A stretch of 32,286 nucleotides of DNA from Streptomyces mayonensis (lineage in GTDB: Bacteria > Actinomycetota > Actinomycetes > Streptomycetales > Streptomycetaceae): contig NZ_JACBYP010000095.1 of NCBI RefSeq assembly GCF_018982965.1, forward strand, positions 1 through 32,286. The letters are read 5' to 3'. Below the pieces are notes generated by a model. That model ran no database searches, was not told where the DNA came from, and worked only from the letters and a program-made list of their open reading frames with translations. Shown here piece by piece: positions 25,621-32,286 of the stretch (position 1 is its first letter; every line of letters begins with the position of its first letter). The translations under genes and the position numbers were made by a program.

Positions 25621-27450
25621 TCACGCCTCCTTCGGGTCGACAGGGCCGGCGGCAGGACGGGACGGGCGTCGGGTGCGGCGCAGCGGCGGCTTGACGCCCA
25701 GGCTCTTCGGGTCGAAGCCGGACCACTTGTGACCGCTCGCGAAGAACTTGCGCCGGGCCATCAGCGTCAGCAGCGGCTTGGTGAAGAGGAAGACCACCAC
25801 GACGTCGAGCAGGGTGGTCAGCCCCAGGGTGAACGCGAAGCCCTGCACCTTGCCGACGCTGACGACGAAGAGCACCGCGGCGGCCAGGAAGGACACGAAG
25901 TCGGAGACCAGGATGGTGCGCCGGGCGCGCGGCCAGGCCCGCTCGACCGCGGGGCGCAGCGTGCGGCCCTCCCGGATCTCGTCGCGGACGCGTTCGAAGT
26001 ACACGATGAACGAGTCCGCCGTGATGCCGATGGCGACGATGGCACCGCACACGGCCGGCAGGTTCAGCGCGAAGCCGATGGTCGGGCCGAGCAACGCCAT
26101 GATCACGTACGTGAGTCCGGCGGAGACCAGCAGGGAGGCGACGGCGATGAACGACAGGCCGCGGTAGTACAGGAGCAGGTAGAGGACGACCAGGGCGAGA
26201 CCGATCGCGCCCGCGATCAGGCCGGCCTGGAGCTGCTCACCGCCGAGCGCGGCGGTGACGGTGGTGACGCTGTCCTCCTGGAAGGTCAGCGGCAGCGCGC
26301 CGTAGGACAGCATGTTGGCGAGGCCCTGGGCCTCCTCCTGGTCGAAGCTGCCGGAGATCTCGGCGTTGCCGCCGGTGAGCGCCTGGCTGACGTACGGGTC
26401 GGAGACGACCTCGTTGTCCAGGACGATCGCGAACTGGTTCTGCGGGGACTGGTTCTTGGCCAGCTGGCCGGTGATGTCCGCGAACTTCTCGGAGCCCTTG
26501 CCCGTGAACTTCATCGTCACGGTCCAGCCCGCCGCGGTCTGCGTGTTGTAGACGGCCTCGGCCTCGTCGACCTCGGTGCCGTCGACCGCCGCGGGGCCGA
26601 GGATGTACTTCTGCCACTGGCCCTGCGAGTTCTGGCCGCAGGCCACCATCGAGTCGGCGGGCTTGGCGCCGTCGCCGGCCTTGGCGCGGGCGTTCCCGTC
26701 GGTGCAGTCCAGGGCCGCGTACTGCTCCTGCACCTTGGCGGTGGCGGCGTCGCCGGAGGCGCTCTCGCTCGGGGACGGGGAGGTGCCGTCGGACTTCGCC
26801 CCGGACGGGCTGGGGTCGGCCTTCAGGGCGTCGCCTGCGGCGCGGCCCTGGGTGGTGGCGCTCGCGGAGCCGGACGGCGTGTCGTCCGCCTTCTCCCCAT
26901 CGGTCGCCTTGTCGCCGTCCGTGGCCTTGTCGCCGTCGGTCGCCTTGTCACCGTCGGTCGCCTTGTCGGTGGCCCCGTCGGTGGCCTTGTCCGAGGCGCC
27001 GCCGGTCTCGCTCGGCGAGGGGCTGCCGGTCGCGTTGGCACCGGAGAGCTCGGTGGCCACCACCGGGCGGAAGTACAGCTTGGCGGTGGTGCCGACCTGC
27101 TGCCGGGCTTCCTTCGAGTTCGTCCCCTTGGGGATGTTGACGATGATGTTCCGGTCGCCCTGGGTCTGGACCTCGGCCTCGGAGACACCGAGGCCGTTGA
27201 CCCGGCGTTCCATGATCTCGACCGCGGTGTCCATGTTGGTCTTGTTGATCGCGGACTCCTGGCCCGCCTCGGGCACCGCGCGCAGCGTGATGCTCGTGCC
27301 GCCGGCCAGGTCGATACCGAGACGCGGAGTCGTGTGTCCGGAGGCGAACATGCCTCCGGTGAGCGCCACGATGGCGATCAGAATCAGGGCCAGCGAGCGC
27401 CCGGGCTTGCTCTGAGCGCTCGCATTCTTTCCCTTTTTAGGTGCTACCAC
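25621..27450 (-). CDS. secD: Protein translocase subunit SecD with a repetitive insert
   Basis: The partner of SecF. 609 residues. First helix at about 19-37, then LGIDLAGGTS (44-53) and an extracytoplasmic domain. Residues about 135-240 are a low-complexity insert of Ser, Asp, Thr, Lys, Ala and Gly containing KATDGD repeats (155-187). The P1 head and base follow with FAIVLDNEVVSDP, then five helices with AGLTYVIMALLGPTIGFALNLPAVCGAIVAIGITADSFIVYFERVRDEI split across helices 3-4. The start is a GTG at 27450 with GAGGGAG about 9 nt upstream. A strong hairpin separates it from yajC. Confidence 0.97.
   Translation of the reverse strand: MVAPKKGKNASAQSKPGRSLALILIAIVALTGGMFASGHTTPRLGIDLAGGTSITLRAVPEAGQESAINKTNMDTAVEIMERRVNGLGVSEAEVQTQGDRNIIVNIPKGTNSKEARQQVGTTAKLYFRPVVATELSGANATGSPSPSETGGASDKATDGATDKATDGDKATDGDKATDGDKATDGEKADDTPSGSASATTQGRAAGDALKADPSPSGAKSDGTSPSPSESASGDAATAKVQEQYAALDCTDGNARAKAGDGAKPADSMVACGQNSQGQWQKYILGPAAVDGTEVDEAEAVYNTQTAAGWTVTMKFTGKGSEKFADITGQLAKNQSPQNQFAIVLDNEVVSDPYVSQALTGGNAEISGSFDQEEAQGLANMLSYGALPLTFQEDSVTTVTAALGGEQLQAGLIAGAIGLALVVLYLLLYYRGLSFIAVASLLVSAGLTYVIMALLGPTIGFALNLPAVCGAIVAIGITADSFIVYFERVRDEIREGRTLRPAVERAWPRARRTILVSDFVSFLAAAVLFVVSVGKVQGFAFTLGLTTLLDVVVVFLFTKPLLTLMARRKFFASGHKWSGFDPKSLGVKPPLRRTRRPSRPAAGPVDPKEA
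26890..26988 (-). repeat. In-frame 18-bp tandem repeats in secD encoding KATDGD
   Basis: About five near-identical units alternate GTCGCCTTGTC and CCGTCGGTGGC on the plus strand. The most regular part gives KATDGDKATDGDKATDGD at residues 163-180. The unit length is a multiple of three, so copy changes stay in frame. Confidence 0.8.
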
Positions 27451-27545
27451 CTTTGCGTACTCCCTCTCGGGCCGCTTCGCGCCCAGAAGGCGTCACCGGC
27501 GGCCATCACATGGTGTCCGGATCCGTGCGAGCCGCGCGTCGCGCC

Positions 27546-27574
27546 GGGTGCGCGGGAGGACGTCCCGCGCACCC
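27546..27574 (-). terminator. Strong hairpin between yajC and secD
   Basis: GGGTGCGCGGGA (27546-27557) and TCCCGCGCACCC (27563-27574) form a perfect 12-bp stem with a 5-nt loop, 12 nt after the yajC stop. It may end yajC transcripts or attenuate secDF. Confidence 0.65.
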
Positions 27575-27586
27575 CGGGGCACGGGC

Positions 27587-28126
27587 CTACTTCGCCTCGG
27601 AGCCGCCGTCGGACTTCTTCCCCTGGTCGTCCGTCTTCGCCTCGGCGGGCGCGGCGTCGGCCACCGGCTCGTCGGCCGGCTCGTCGGCCGCGTCCTTCTT
27701 GCCGAGGTCGATGGACTTGTCGGCCTCGTCGGCGGACTTGTCGGACTTGTCGGCGGGGGCGTCGTCGGCGGAGGAGGCGTCGGTCTCGGTGAGGGAGGAG
27801 GCGTCGTCCGGGACGATGTCCGCGTCGGACTTCAGGTCGTGCTCGATGCCGTGGACGATGCGGTTGTACTCGTCGTCGGTGAGGACGGCACCGATGGAGT
27901 TCTTGGCGAAGAGCAGCTCCACGCCCGGCCCGGCGTCGAGGAGGACCGTGTCGTCGTTGACCTCCTTGACCGTGGCGTACATGCCCCCGATGGTGCGGAC
28001 ACCGGAACCGGGCTGCATCTGGTTACGCATGTCGACGGCCTGCTGCTGCTTCTTCTTCGCCGACCGGGTCATCAGGAACATGGCCCCGATGAGCACGATG
28101 AACGGGAGGAGGGTCACGAGACTCAC
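27587..28126 (-). CDS. yajC: Preprotein translocase subunit YajC
   Basis: A small accessory subunit of the SecDF complex. 179 residues, longer than the usual 85-120. One N-terminal membrane helix (about 4-20), then the YajC core with MRNQMQPGSGVRTIGGMYATVKEV and an LLFAKNSIGAVL strand. After about residue 100 there is an acidic Asp/Ala/Lys/Ser tail without predicted fold. The start is a GTG at 28126. It lies 174 bp downstream of ruvB. Confidence 0.93.
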   Translation of the reverse strand: MSLVTLLPFIVLIGAMFLMTRSAKKKQQQAVDMRNQMQPGSGVRTIGGMYATVKEVNDDTVLLDAGPGVELLFAKNSIGAVLTDDEYNRIVHGIEHDLKSDADIVPDDASSLTETDASSADDAPADKSDKSADEADKSIDLGKKDAADEPADEPVADAAPAEAKTDDQGKKSDGGSEAK

Positions 28127-28154
28127 GGGTCGGTACTTCCTTCACACGACCGCG

Positions 28155-28253
28155 ATGCTGAGCGGCCTGATGGTTGGGGGTGTGTGCGCCGCCGACATGG
28201 GCGGCATCGGCGGAGTCTAAGCGAGTCCGCGCGCATGGAACAACGCTCAGCAT
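28155..28253 (-). promoter_or_regulatory. ruvB-yajC intergenic region with a long-range inverted repeat
   Basis: ATGCTGAGCG (28155-28164) and CGCTCAGCAT (28244-28253) are perfect 10-bp complements 79 nt apart. They enclose a smaller GCCGCC/GGCGGC hairpin (28188-28205). The fold could structure the yajC leader or end ruvB transcripts. GGGACGT-C-ACGTCCC at 28296-28310 is a further small palindrome at the ruvB stop. Confidence 0.4.
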
Positions 28254-28301
28254 GGCACTGGGGTTCCTGCCCGGTCGAATGTCCTCGTCGAGGCGGGGAC
28301 G

Positions 28302-29375
28302 TCACGTCCCGAACAGGTCCTGTTGTCCCTTTCCGGCGTTCTGCGCGCCCGGCGGGGTGAGGCCGAGGTGCGCCCAGGCCGCCGGGGTCGCGACCCGTCC
28401 GCGTGGGGTGCGGGCGAGCAGGCCCTCCCGTACGAGGAAGGGCTCGGCGACCTCCTCCACTGTCTCACGCTCCTCCCCCACGGCGACGGCGAGCGTGGAC
28501 AGGCCCACCGGTCCGCCGCCGAAGAGCTTGAGCAGGGCCTCCAGGACTCCCCGGTCCAGCCGGTCGAGGCCGCGGGCGTCGACCTCGTAGACCGCGAGGG
28601 CCGCGTTGGCGATCTCCTGGTTGATCCGGCCGTCGGCCTTGACCTGCGCGTAGTCGCGGACCCTGCGCAGCAGGCGGTTGGCGATGCGGGGGGTGCCGCG
28701 GGAGCGGCCGGCGATCTCGGCGGCGCCGGTGGTGTCGATCCCGACGTCGAGCAGGCCCGCGGAGCGGTGGATGACGCGTTCCAGTTCGGGCGGGCCGTAG
28801 AACTCCATGTGGGCGGTGAAGCCGAAGCGGTCGCGCAGCGGGGGCGGCAGCAGGCCCGCTCGGGTGGTGGCGCCGACCAGCGTGAACGGCGGCAGCTCCA
28901 GGGGGATGGCGGTCGCACCGGGGCCCTTGCCGACGACGACGTCGACGCGGAAGTCCTCCATCGCCATGTAGAGCATCTCCTCGGCGGGCCGCGACATGCG
29001 GTGGATCTCGTCGAGGAAGAGGACCTCGCCCTCCTGGAGCGAGGAGAGGATCGCGGCCAGGTCGCCCGCGTGCTGGATGGCGGGACCCGAGGTGATGCGG
29101 ATGGGGGCTTCCATCTCGGCCGCGATGATCATCGAGAGGGTGGTCTTGCCGAGTCCGGGGGCACCGGAGAGGAGTACGTGGTCGGCGGTGGCGCCGCGCG
29201 CGCGGGCGGCGCGCAGCACCAGGTCGAGCTGCTCGCGGACCTTCTCCTGGCCGATGAACTCGCCCAGGTCCTTGGGGCGCAGGGCGGCCTCCACGGCCTG
29301 GTCCTCGCCGTCGGCGACAGCGCCCACCAGCCGCTCGGCGGCGGCCTCTGCGTCGGTCGTGTCGTCCCAGTTCAT
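28302..29375 (-). CDS. ruvB: Holliday junction branch migration helicase RuvB
   Basis: The AAA+ motor that drives branch migration with RuvA. 357 residues. Walker A GAPGLGKTT is at 71-79, Walker B LFLDEIHR at 119-126, sensor 1 in GATTRAG near 178, the Arg finger region PLRDRFG, and a C-terminal winged helix (FLVREGLLARTPRGRVAT). The ATG at 29375 has GAGG 7 nt upstream. The 120-bp gap to ruvA contains a small hairpin, yet the ruvC-ruvA-ruvB order suggests one unit. Confidence 0.98.
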   Translation of the reverse strand: MNWDDTTDAEAAAERLVGAVADGEDQAVEAALRPKDLGEFIGQEKVREQLDLVLRAARARGATADHVLLSGAPGLGKTTLSMIIAAEMEAPIRITSGPAIQHAGDLAAILSSLQEGEVLFLDEIHRMSRPAEEMLYMAMEDFRVDVVVGKGPGATAIPLELPPFTLVGATTRAGLLPPPLRDRFGFTAHMEFYGPPELERVIHRSAGLLDVGIDTTGAAEIAGRSRGTPRIANRLLRRVRDYAQVKADGRINQEIANAALAVYEVDARGLDRLDRGVLEALLKLFGGGPVGLSTLAVAVGEERETVEEVAEPFLVREGLLARTPRGRVATPAAWAHLGLTPPGAQNAGKGQQDLFGT

Positions 29376-29447
29376 TGGTTGCCTCGTGGGTCGGGGTGGC
29401 GGTGGCGGTGCGCGGCCGGCGGGCGCGGTCGGGGCTCGGTCAGCGGG

Positions 29448-29466
29448 CTGCCCGGTCGGCGGGCAG
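29448..29466 (-). terminator. Small hairpin between ruvA and ruvB
   Basis: CTGCCCG (29448-29454) and CGGGCAG (29460-29466) form a 7-bp stem with a 5-nt loop in the G-rich 120-bp gap. An 11-bp direct repeat, GTCAGCGGGCT, occurs at 29439-29449 and at the ruvA stop (29495-29505). It could attenuate ruvB. Confidence 0.35.
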
Positions 29467-29495
29467 GGTCGGGGGCCCGGCCGGAGGGGGCGCTG

Positions 29496-30101
29496 TCAGC
29501 GGGCTCGGTTCAGCGTCTGGAGTGCTGCCTTGAGGAGCTGGCCCACCTGCGGGGTGCCCCCGGCGGCCTCGGCCTGCGGTGTCACGGCGGTGACCGCCTC
29601 GTCGGCCTCGCGGGTCGCGTACCCGAGACCGATCAGTGCAGCGTGCAGCTGGTCGCGCCAGCCGGTGCTGACCGGGGCGCCGACGGCCGGGGCGCCGATC
29701 GGCTCGCCGAGCCGGTCCTTCAGCTCAAGGAGCAGTTTCTGCGCGCCCTTCTTGCCGATGCCGGGAACGGCGGTGAGCGCCTTCTCGTCGCCCGTGGAGA
29801 CGGCTCTGCGCAGGGCGTCGGGCTGGTGCACGGCGAGCATCGCCTGGGCGAGGCGGGGGCCCACACCGCTGGCGGTCTGGAGCAGTTCGAAGACCTGGCG
29901 CTCGTCGTCGTCGGCGAAGCCGTAGAGCGTGAGGGAGTCCTCGCGCACGACGAGGGAGGTGGCGAGCCGGGCGGGCTTGCCCAGCCGCAGGGTGGACAGC
30001 GTGTTCGGCGTGCACTGGACGGCCATGCCGACGCCGCCGACCTCGATCACCGCGGCGTCGGGTGCGAGGGCGGCGACGGTGCCGCTGACGAAGGCGATCA
30101 T
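29496..30101 (-). CDS. ruvA: Holliday junction branch migration protein RuvA
   Basis: Binds four-way junctions as a tetramer and recruits RuvB. 201 residues. The N-terminal OB domain starts MIAFVSGTVAAL with VGGVGMAVQCT, followed by helix-hairpin-helix motifs (LLQTASGVGPRLAQAML and LTAVPGIGKKGAQKLLLELKD split over two helices) and the C-terminal RuvB-binding domain (LIGLGYATREADEAV). The ATG at 30101 overlaps the ruvC stop as ATGA. Confidence 0.97.
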   Translation of the reverse strand: MIAFVSGTVAALAPDAAVIEVGGVGMAVQCTPNTLSTLRLGKPARLATSLVVREDSLTLYGFADDDERQVFELLQTASGVGPRLAQAMLAVHQPDALRRAVSTGDEKALTAVPGIGKKGAQKLLLELKDRLGEPIGAPAVGAPVSTGWRDQLHAALIGLGYATREADEAVTAVTPQAEAAGGTPQVGQLLKAALQTLNRAR

Positions 30102-30664
30102 GCGGGGCGGCCTTTCGACGGGTGGGGAGTCTGCGGGCGGCGCGGGCCCTGGGAGGCGTGCAGGGCGACGGCCTGCTGGAGCCGGTTCTGCGCGGGGGCG
30201 CGCCAGACGTGGCAGATGGCGAGCGCGAGAGCGTCGGCGGCGTCGGCCGGCTTGGGGGGCGCGGCGAGCCGCAGCAGGCGGGTGACCATGGCTCCGACCT
30301 GCGCCTTGTCGGCGCGCCCGCTGCCGGTGACGGCCGCCTTGACCTCGCTGGGGGTGTGCAGGGCGACCGGGAGGCCGCGGCGGGAGGCGCACAGGATCGC
30401 GACGGCGCTGGCCTGGGCGGTGCCCATGACGGTGCGGACGTTGTGCTGGCTGAAGACGCGCTCCACGGCCACGTACTCCGGCCGGTGTTCGTCCAGCCAC
30501 CGCTCGATGCCCTGCTCGATGGCGACGAGGCGGTGGCCTAGGTCGGCGTCCGCCGGTGTGCGGACGACGCCGACGCCGACCATGGTGAGCGGCCGGCCCG
30601 CGACGCCCTCCACGACGCCGACCCCGCAGCGGGTCAGCCCCGGGTCCACCCCCAGTACGCGCAC
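30098..30664 (-). CDS. ruvC: Holliday junction resolvase RuvC
   Basis: The endonuclease that cuts Holliday junctions symmetrically. 188 residues, the usual actinobacterial length. Catalytic acidic residues are seen as Asp in LGVDPGLTRCG (near 7), Glu in YVAVERVF (near 69) and the Asp pair in PADAADALALAICH (near 140). The GTG at 30664 is chosen because GAGGAGGAG lies about 10 nt upstream and it gives the family N-terminus. An ATG at 30727 would add 21 Gly/Ser/Arg-rich residues. ATGA coupling links it to ruvA. Confidence 0.95.
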   Translation of the reverse strand: MRVLGVDPGLTRCGVGVVEGVAGRPLTMVGVGVVRTPADADLGHRLVAIEQGIERWLDEHRPEYVAVERVFSQHNVRTVMGTAQASAVAILCASRRGLPVALHTPSEVKAAVTGSGRADKAQVGAMVTRLLRLAAPPKPADAADALALAICHVWRAPAQNRLQQAVALHASQGPRRPQTPHPSKGRPA

Positions 30665-30809
30665 GCCCGGCCCACTCCTCCTCGCGGCTGAACCGCCGCC
30701 GCTCTCGCGGACCTGGCTGGTCACCATCGGGGTTGCCCGGCTGATGGTGCGGTCCGTGGACGGTGATCTCTGACATGCGTAAGGCTAGCGGGTGCCGCCG
30801 ACAACGCGA

Positions 30810-30840
30810 CGGGCCGACGGGTGGTGTCCCCGTCGGCCCG
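30810..30840 (-). terminator. Hairpin downstream of yebC
   Basis: CGGGCCGACGGG (30810-30821) and CCCGTCGGCCCG (30829-30840) form a perfect 12-bp stem with a 7-nt loop, 18 nt after the yebC stop. It is a clear terminator and implies that ruvCAB has its own promoter in 30665-30809. Confidence 0.8.
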
Positions 30841-30858
30841 CTGAGCACAGGGCGAGGC

Positions 30859-31611
30859 CTATGCGTCCACCTTCTCCATGACCTCGTCGCTCACGTCGAA
30901 GTTGGCGAAGACGTTCTGCACGTCGTCGCTGTCCTCCAGGGCGTCGATGAGCCGGAAGATCTTGCGGGCGCCCTCCTCGTCCAGCTCGACCTGCATGGTG
31001 GGGACGAAGTTGGCGTCGGCGGACTCGTAGTCGATGCCGGCGTCCTGGAGGGCGGTGCGGACCGCGACCAGGTCGGTGGCCTCGCTGAGCACCTCGAAGG
31101 ACTCGCCGAGGTCGTTGACCTCCTCCGCGCCCGCGTCCAGGACGGCGCCGAGGACGTCGTCCTCGCCCAGCTCGCCCTTGGGCACGATCACGACGCCCTT
31201 GCGGTTGAACAGGTACGACACCGAGCCCGGGTCGGCCATGGAGCCGCCGTTGCGGGTCATGGCGACGCGGACGTCGGAGGCGGCGCGGTTGCGGTTGTCG
31301 GTGAGGCACTCGATGAGCACCGCGACGCCGTTCGGGCCGTAACCCTCGTACATGATCGTCTCGTAGTCGGCGCCCCCGGCCTCCAGGCCGCCGCCGCGCT
31401 TGACCGCGGAGTCGATGTTCTTGTTCGGGACCGACTGCTTCTTCGCCTTCTGGATGGCGTCGTACAGCGTCGGATTGCCCTCGATGTCGACGCCGCCCAT
31501 GCGCGCCGCGACCTCGATGTTCTTGATCAGCTTCGCGAAGAGCTTGCCGCGCTTGGCGTCGATCACGGCCTTCTTGTGCTTCGTCGTAGCCCATTTAGAG
31601 TGGCCGGACAT
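30859..31611 (-). CDS. yebC: YebC/TACO1 family protein
   Basis: 250 residues, full length. The N-terminus MSGHSKWATTKHKKAVIDAKRG split around the helical domain I is diagnostic. NIEVAARMGG, AKKQSVPNKNID and YEGYGPNGVAVLIECLTDN follow, then the acidic C-terminus. The family was first annotated as transcriptional regulators. More recent work ties some members to translation through difficult sequences (TACO1, YebC), so the exact role here is not settled. It lies 49 bp after pdxT, with a small hairpin between, and next to ruvC as in many bacteria. Confidence 0.95.
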   Translation of the reverse strand: MSGHSKWATTKHKKAVIDAKRGKLFAKLIKNIEVAARMGGVDIEGNPTLYDAIQKAKKQSVPNKNIDSAVKRGGGLEAGGADYETIMYEGYGPNGVAVLIECLTDNRNRAASDVRVAMTRNGGSMADPGSVSYLFNRKGVVIVPKGELGEDDVLGAVLDAGAEEVNDLGESFEVLSEATDLVAVRTALQDAGIDYESADANFVPTMQVELDEEGARKIFRLIDALEDSDDVQNVFANFDVSDEVMEKVDA

Positions 31612-31638
31612 CTGCCTGTCTCCTTCGCGTAACCCATC

Positions 31639-31657
31639 TCCTGCAACGAACGCAGGA
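31639..31657 (-). terminator. Small hairpin between pdxT and yebC
   Basis: TCCTGC (31639-31644) and GCAGGA (31652-31657) form a 6-bp stem with a 7-nt loop just after the pdxT TAG stop. It is weak; it may be an attenuator or only a leader structure. Confidence 0.3.
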
Positions 31658-31660
31658 ATC

Positions 31661-32286
31661 CTACAAGGACCGGGCCGCCCGGTTCGCGCGCACCATGTCG
31701 GCGAAGAAGCGGTGCACCCGGTGGTCGCCGGTCAGTTCGGGGTGGAACGACGTGGCCAGCGCGTTGCCCTGGCGGACGGCGACGACGTGGCCGTCGTGCT
31801 CGGCGAGCACCTCGACGGCGGCGCCCACCGACTCGACCCAGGGGGCGCGGATGAACACCCCTTCCACGGGACCGCCCTCGACGCCCCTGACGTCGACTGC
31901 GGCCTCGAAGGACTCGTTCTGCCGGCCGAAGGCGTTGCGGCGCACGATCATGTCGATGCCGCCGGCCGTCTCCTGTCCGGAGCGCGGGTCGAGGATCTTG
32001 TCGGCCAGCATGATCATGCCGGCGCAGGTGCCGTAGACGGGCAGGCCGTCCCGCACGCGCGCGCGGAGGGGTTCCAGCACTCCGAAGAGGACGGCGAGCT
32101 TGGAGATGGTGGTGGACTCTCCGCCGGGGAGGACCAGGCCGTCCACCTCGGCGAGTTCCTCGGGGCGCCTGACCGGCCTGGCCGCGGCGCCGGCCGCGGC
32201 CAGGGCGACGAGGTGCTCCCGTACGTCGCCCTGGAGCGCCAGGACGCCGATGGCGGGGGTGGAGGGAGTGCCGGGGGTGCCGGGGG
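31661..32286 (-). CDS. pdxT: Pyridoxal 5'-phosphate synthase glutaminase subunit PdxT (N-terminus cut by window edge)
   Basis: Hydrolyses glutamine and passes ammonia to PdxS for pyridoxal 5'-phosphate synthesis. The frame is open to the right edge, giving about 208 residues ending at TAG 31661-31663. IGVLALQGDVREH near the start of the visible part is the family N-terminus, so only a few codons lie outside. The glutaminase elbow GGES is in LVLPGGESTTISK, the nucleophile Cys in VYGTCAGMIM (near 32024-32026), and the His-Glu pair in TSFHPELTGD. PdxS is normally encoded directly upstream, beyond the window. Confidence 0.95.
   Translation of the reverse strand, partial: PGTPGTPSTPAIGVLALQGDVREHLVALAAAGAAARPVRRPEELAEVDGLVLPGGESTTISKLAVLFGVLEPLRARVRDGLPVYGTCAGMIMLADKILDPRSGQETAGGIDMIVRRNAFGRQNESFEAAVDVRGVEGGPVEGVFIRAPWVESVGAAVEVLAEHDGHVVAVRQGNALATSFHPELTGDHRVHRFFADMVRANRAARSL

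Noticed and set aside
30665..30727. Longer RuvC start
   Set aside because: The extra residues are low-complexity, and the GTG at 30664 has a strong ribosome binding site.

Overview
The window is a very GC-rich chromosomal segment with strong third-position G/C bias, many GTG and TTG starts and strong GAGGAG-type ribosome binding sites. The conserved gene order (pdxT-yebC-ruvCAB-yajC-secDF-apt-relA, and alaS-ruvX-mltG-aroE-aroCKB) points to Streptomyces or a very close relative. It is almost entirely a core-genome housekeeping region: 28 protein genes, of which only the STAND ATPase, the cyclophilin and the DUF349 gene are on the plus strand. No tRNA, rRNA, insertion sequence, prophage or CRISPR array was seen.

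Layout from left to right. 1-398: a degenerate array of short GC-rich repeats with palindromic cores, then a terminator-like hairpin. 399-1274 (-): a P-loop kinase-like protein with a proline-rich N-terminus. 1438-5248 (-): shikimate pathway genes aroB, aroK and aroC, translationally coupled, with aroE just upstream behind a hairpin. 5226-11064 (-): DUF948 protein, small DUF6167-like protein, alaS, ruvX and mltG, tightly packed and overlapping. 11227-13437 (+): a STAND/NB-ARC-type ATPase with a TPR-like half and no visible DNA-binding domain. 13469-17981 (-): rpsD, rarA, a vitamin K epoxide reductase-like membrane protein and hisS, with a metallo-beta-lactamase fold hydrolase just upstream of hisS (17995-18702). 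18886-21102 (+): a membrane-anchored cyclophilin and a DUF349 coiled-coil protein, ending at a strong bidirectional terminator. 21204-32286 (-): relA, apt, secF, secD, yajC, ruvB, ruvA, ruvC, yebC and the truncated pdxT.

Functionally the genes cover chorismate synthesis, peptidoglycan strand termination (MltG), tRNA charging (AlaRS, HisRS), ribosome assembly (S4), Holliday junction processing (RuvABC, possibly RuvX) and replication-fork maintenance (RarA), Sec export (SecDF-YajC), purine salvage (Apt), (p)ppGpp metabolism (RelA), disulfide formation and folding outside the membrane (VKOR, cyclophilin), and pyridoxal phosphate synthesis (PdxT).

I did not find convincing evidence for an undescribed multi-gene system. 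The best leads are the 1-355 repeat array, the orphan STAND ATPase, the P-loop kinase-like protein, the repeat-bearing insert in SecD, and several strong RNA hairpins in intergenic leaders.
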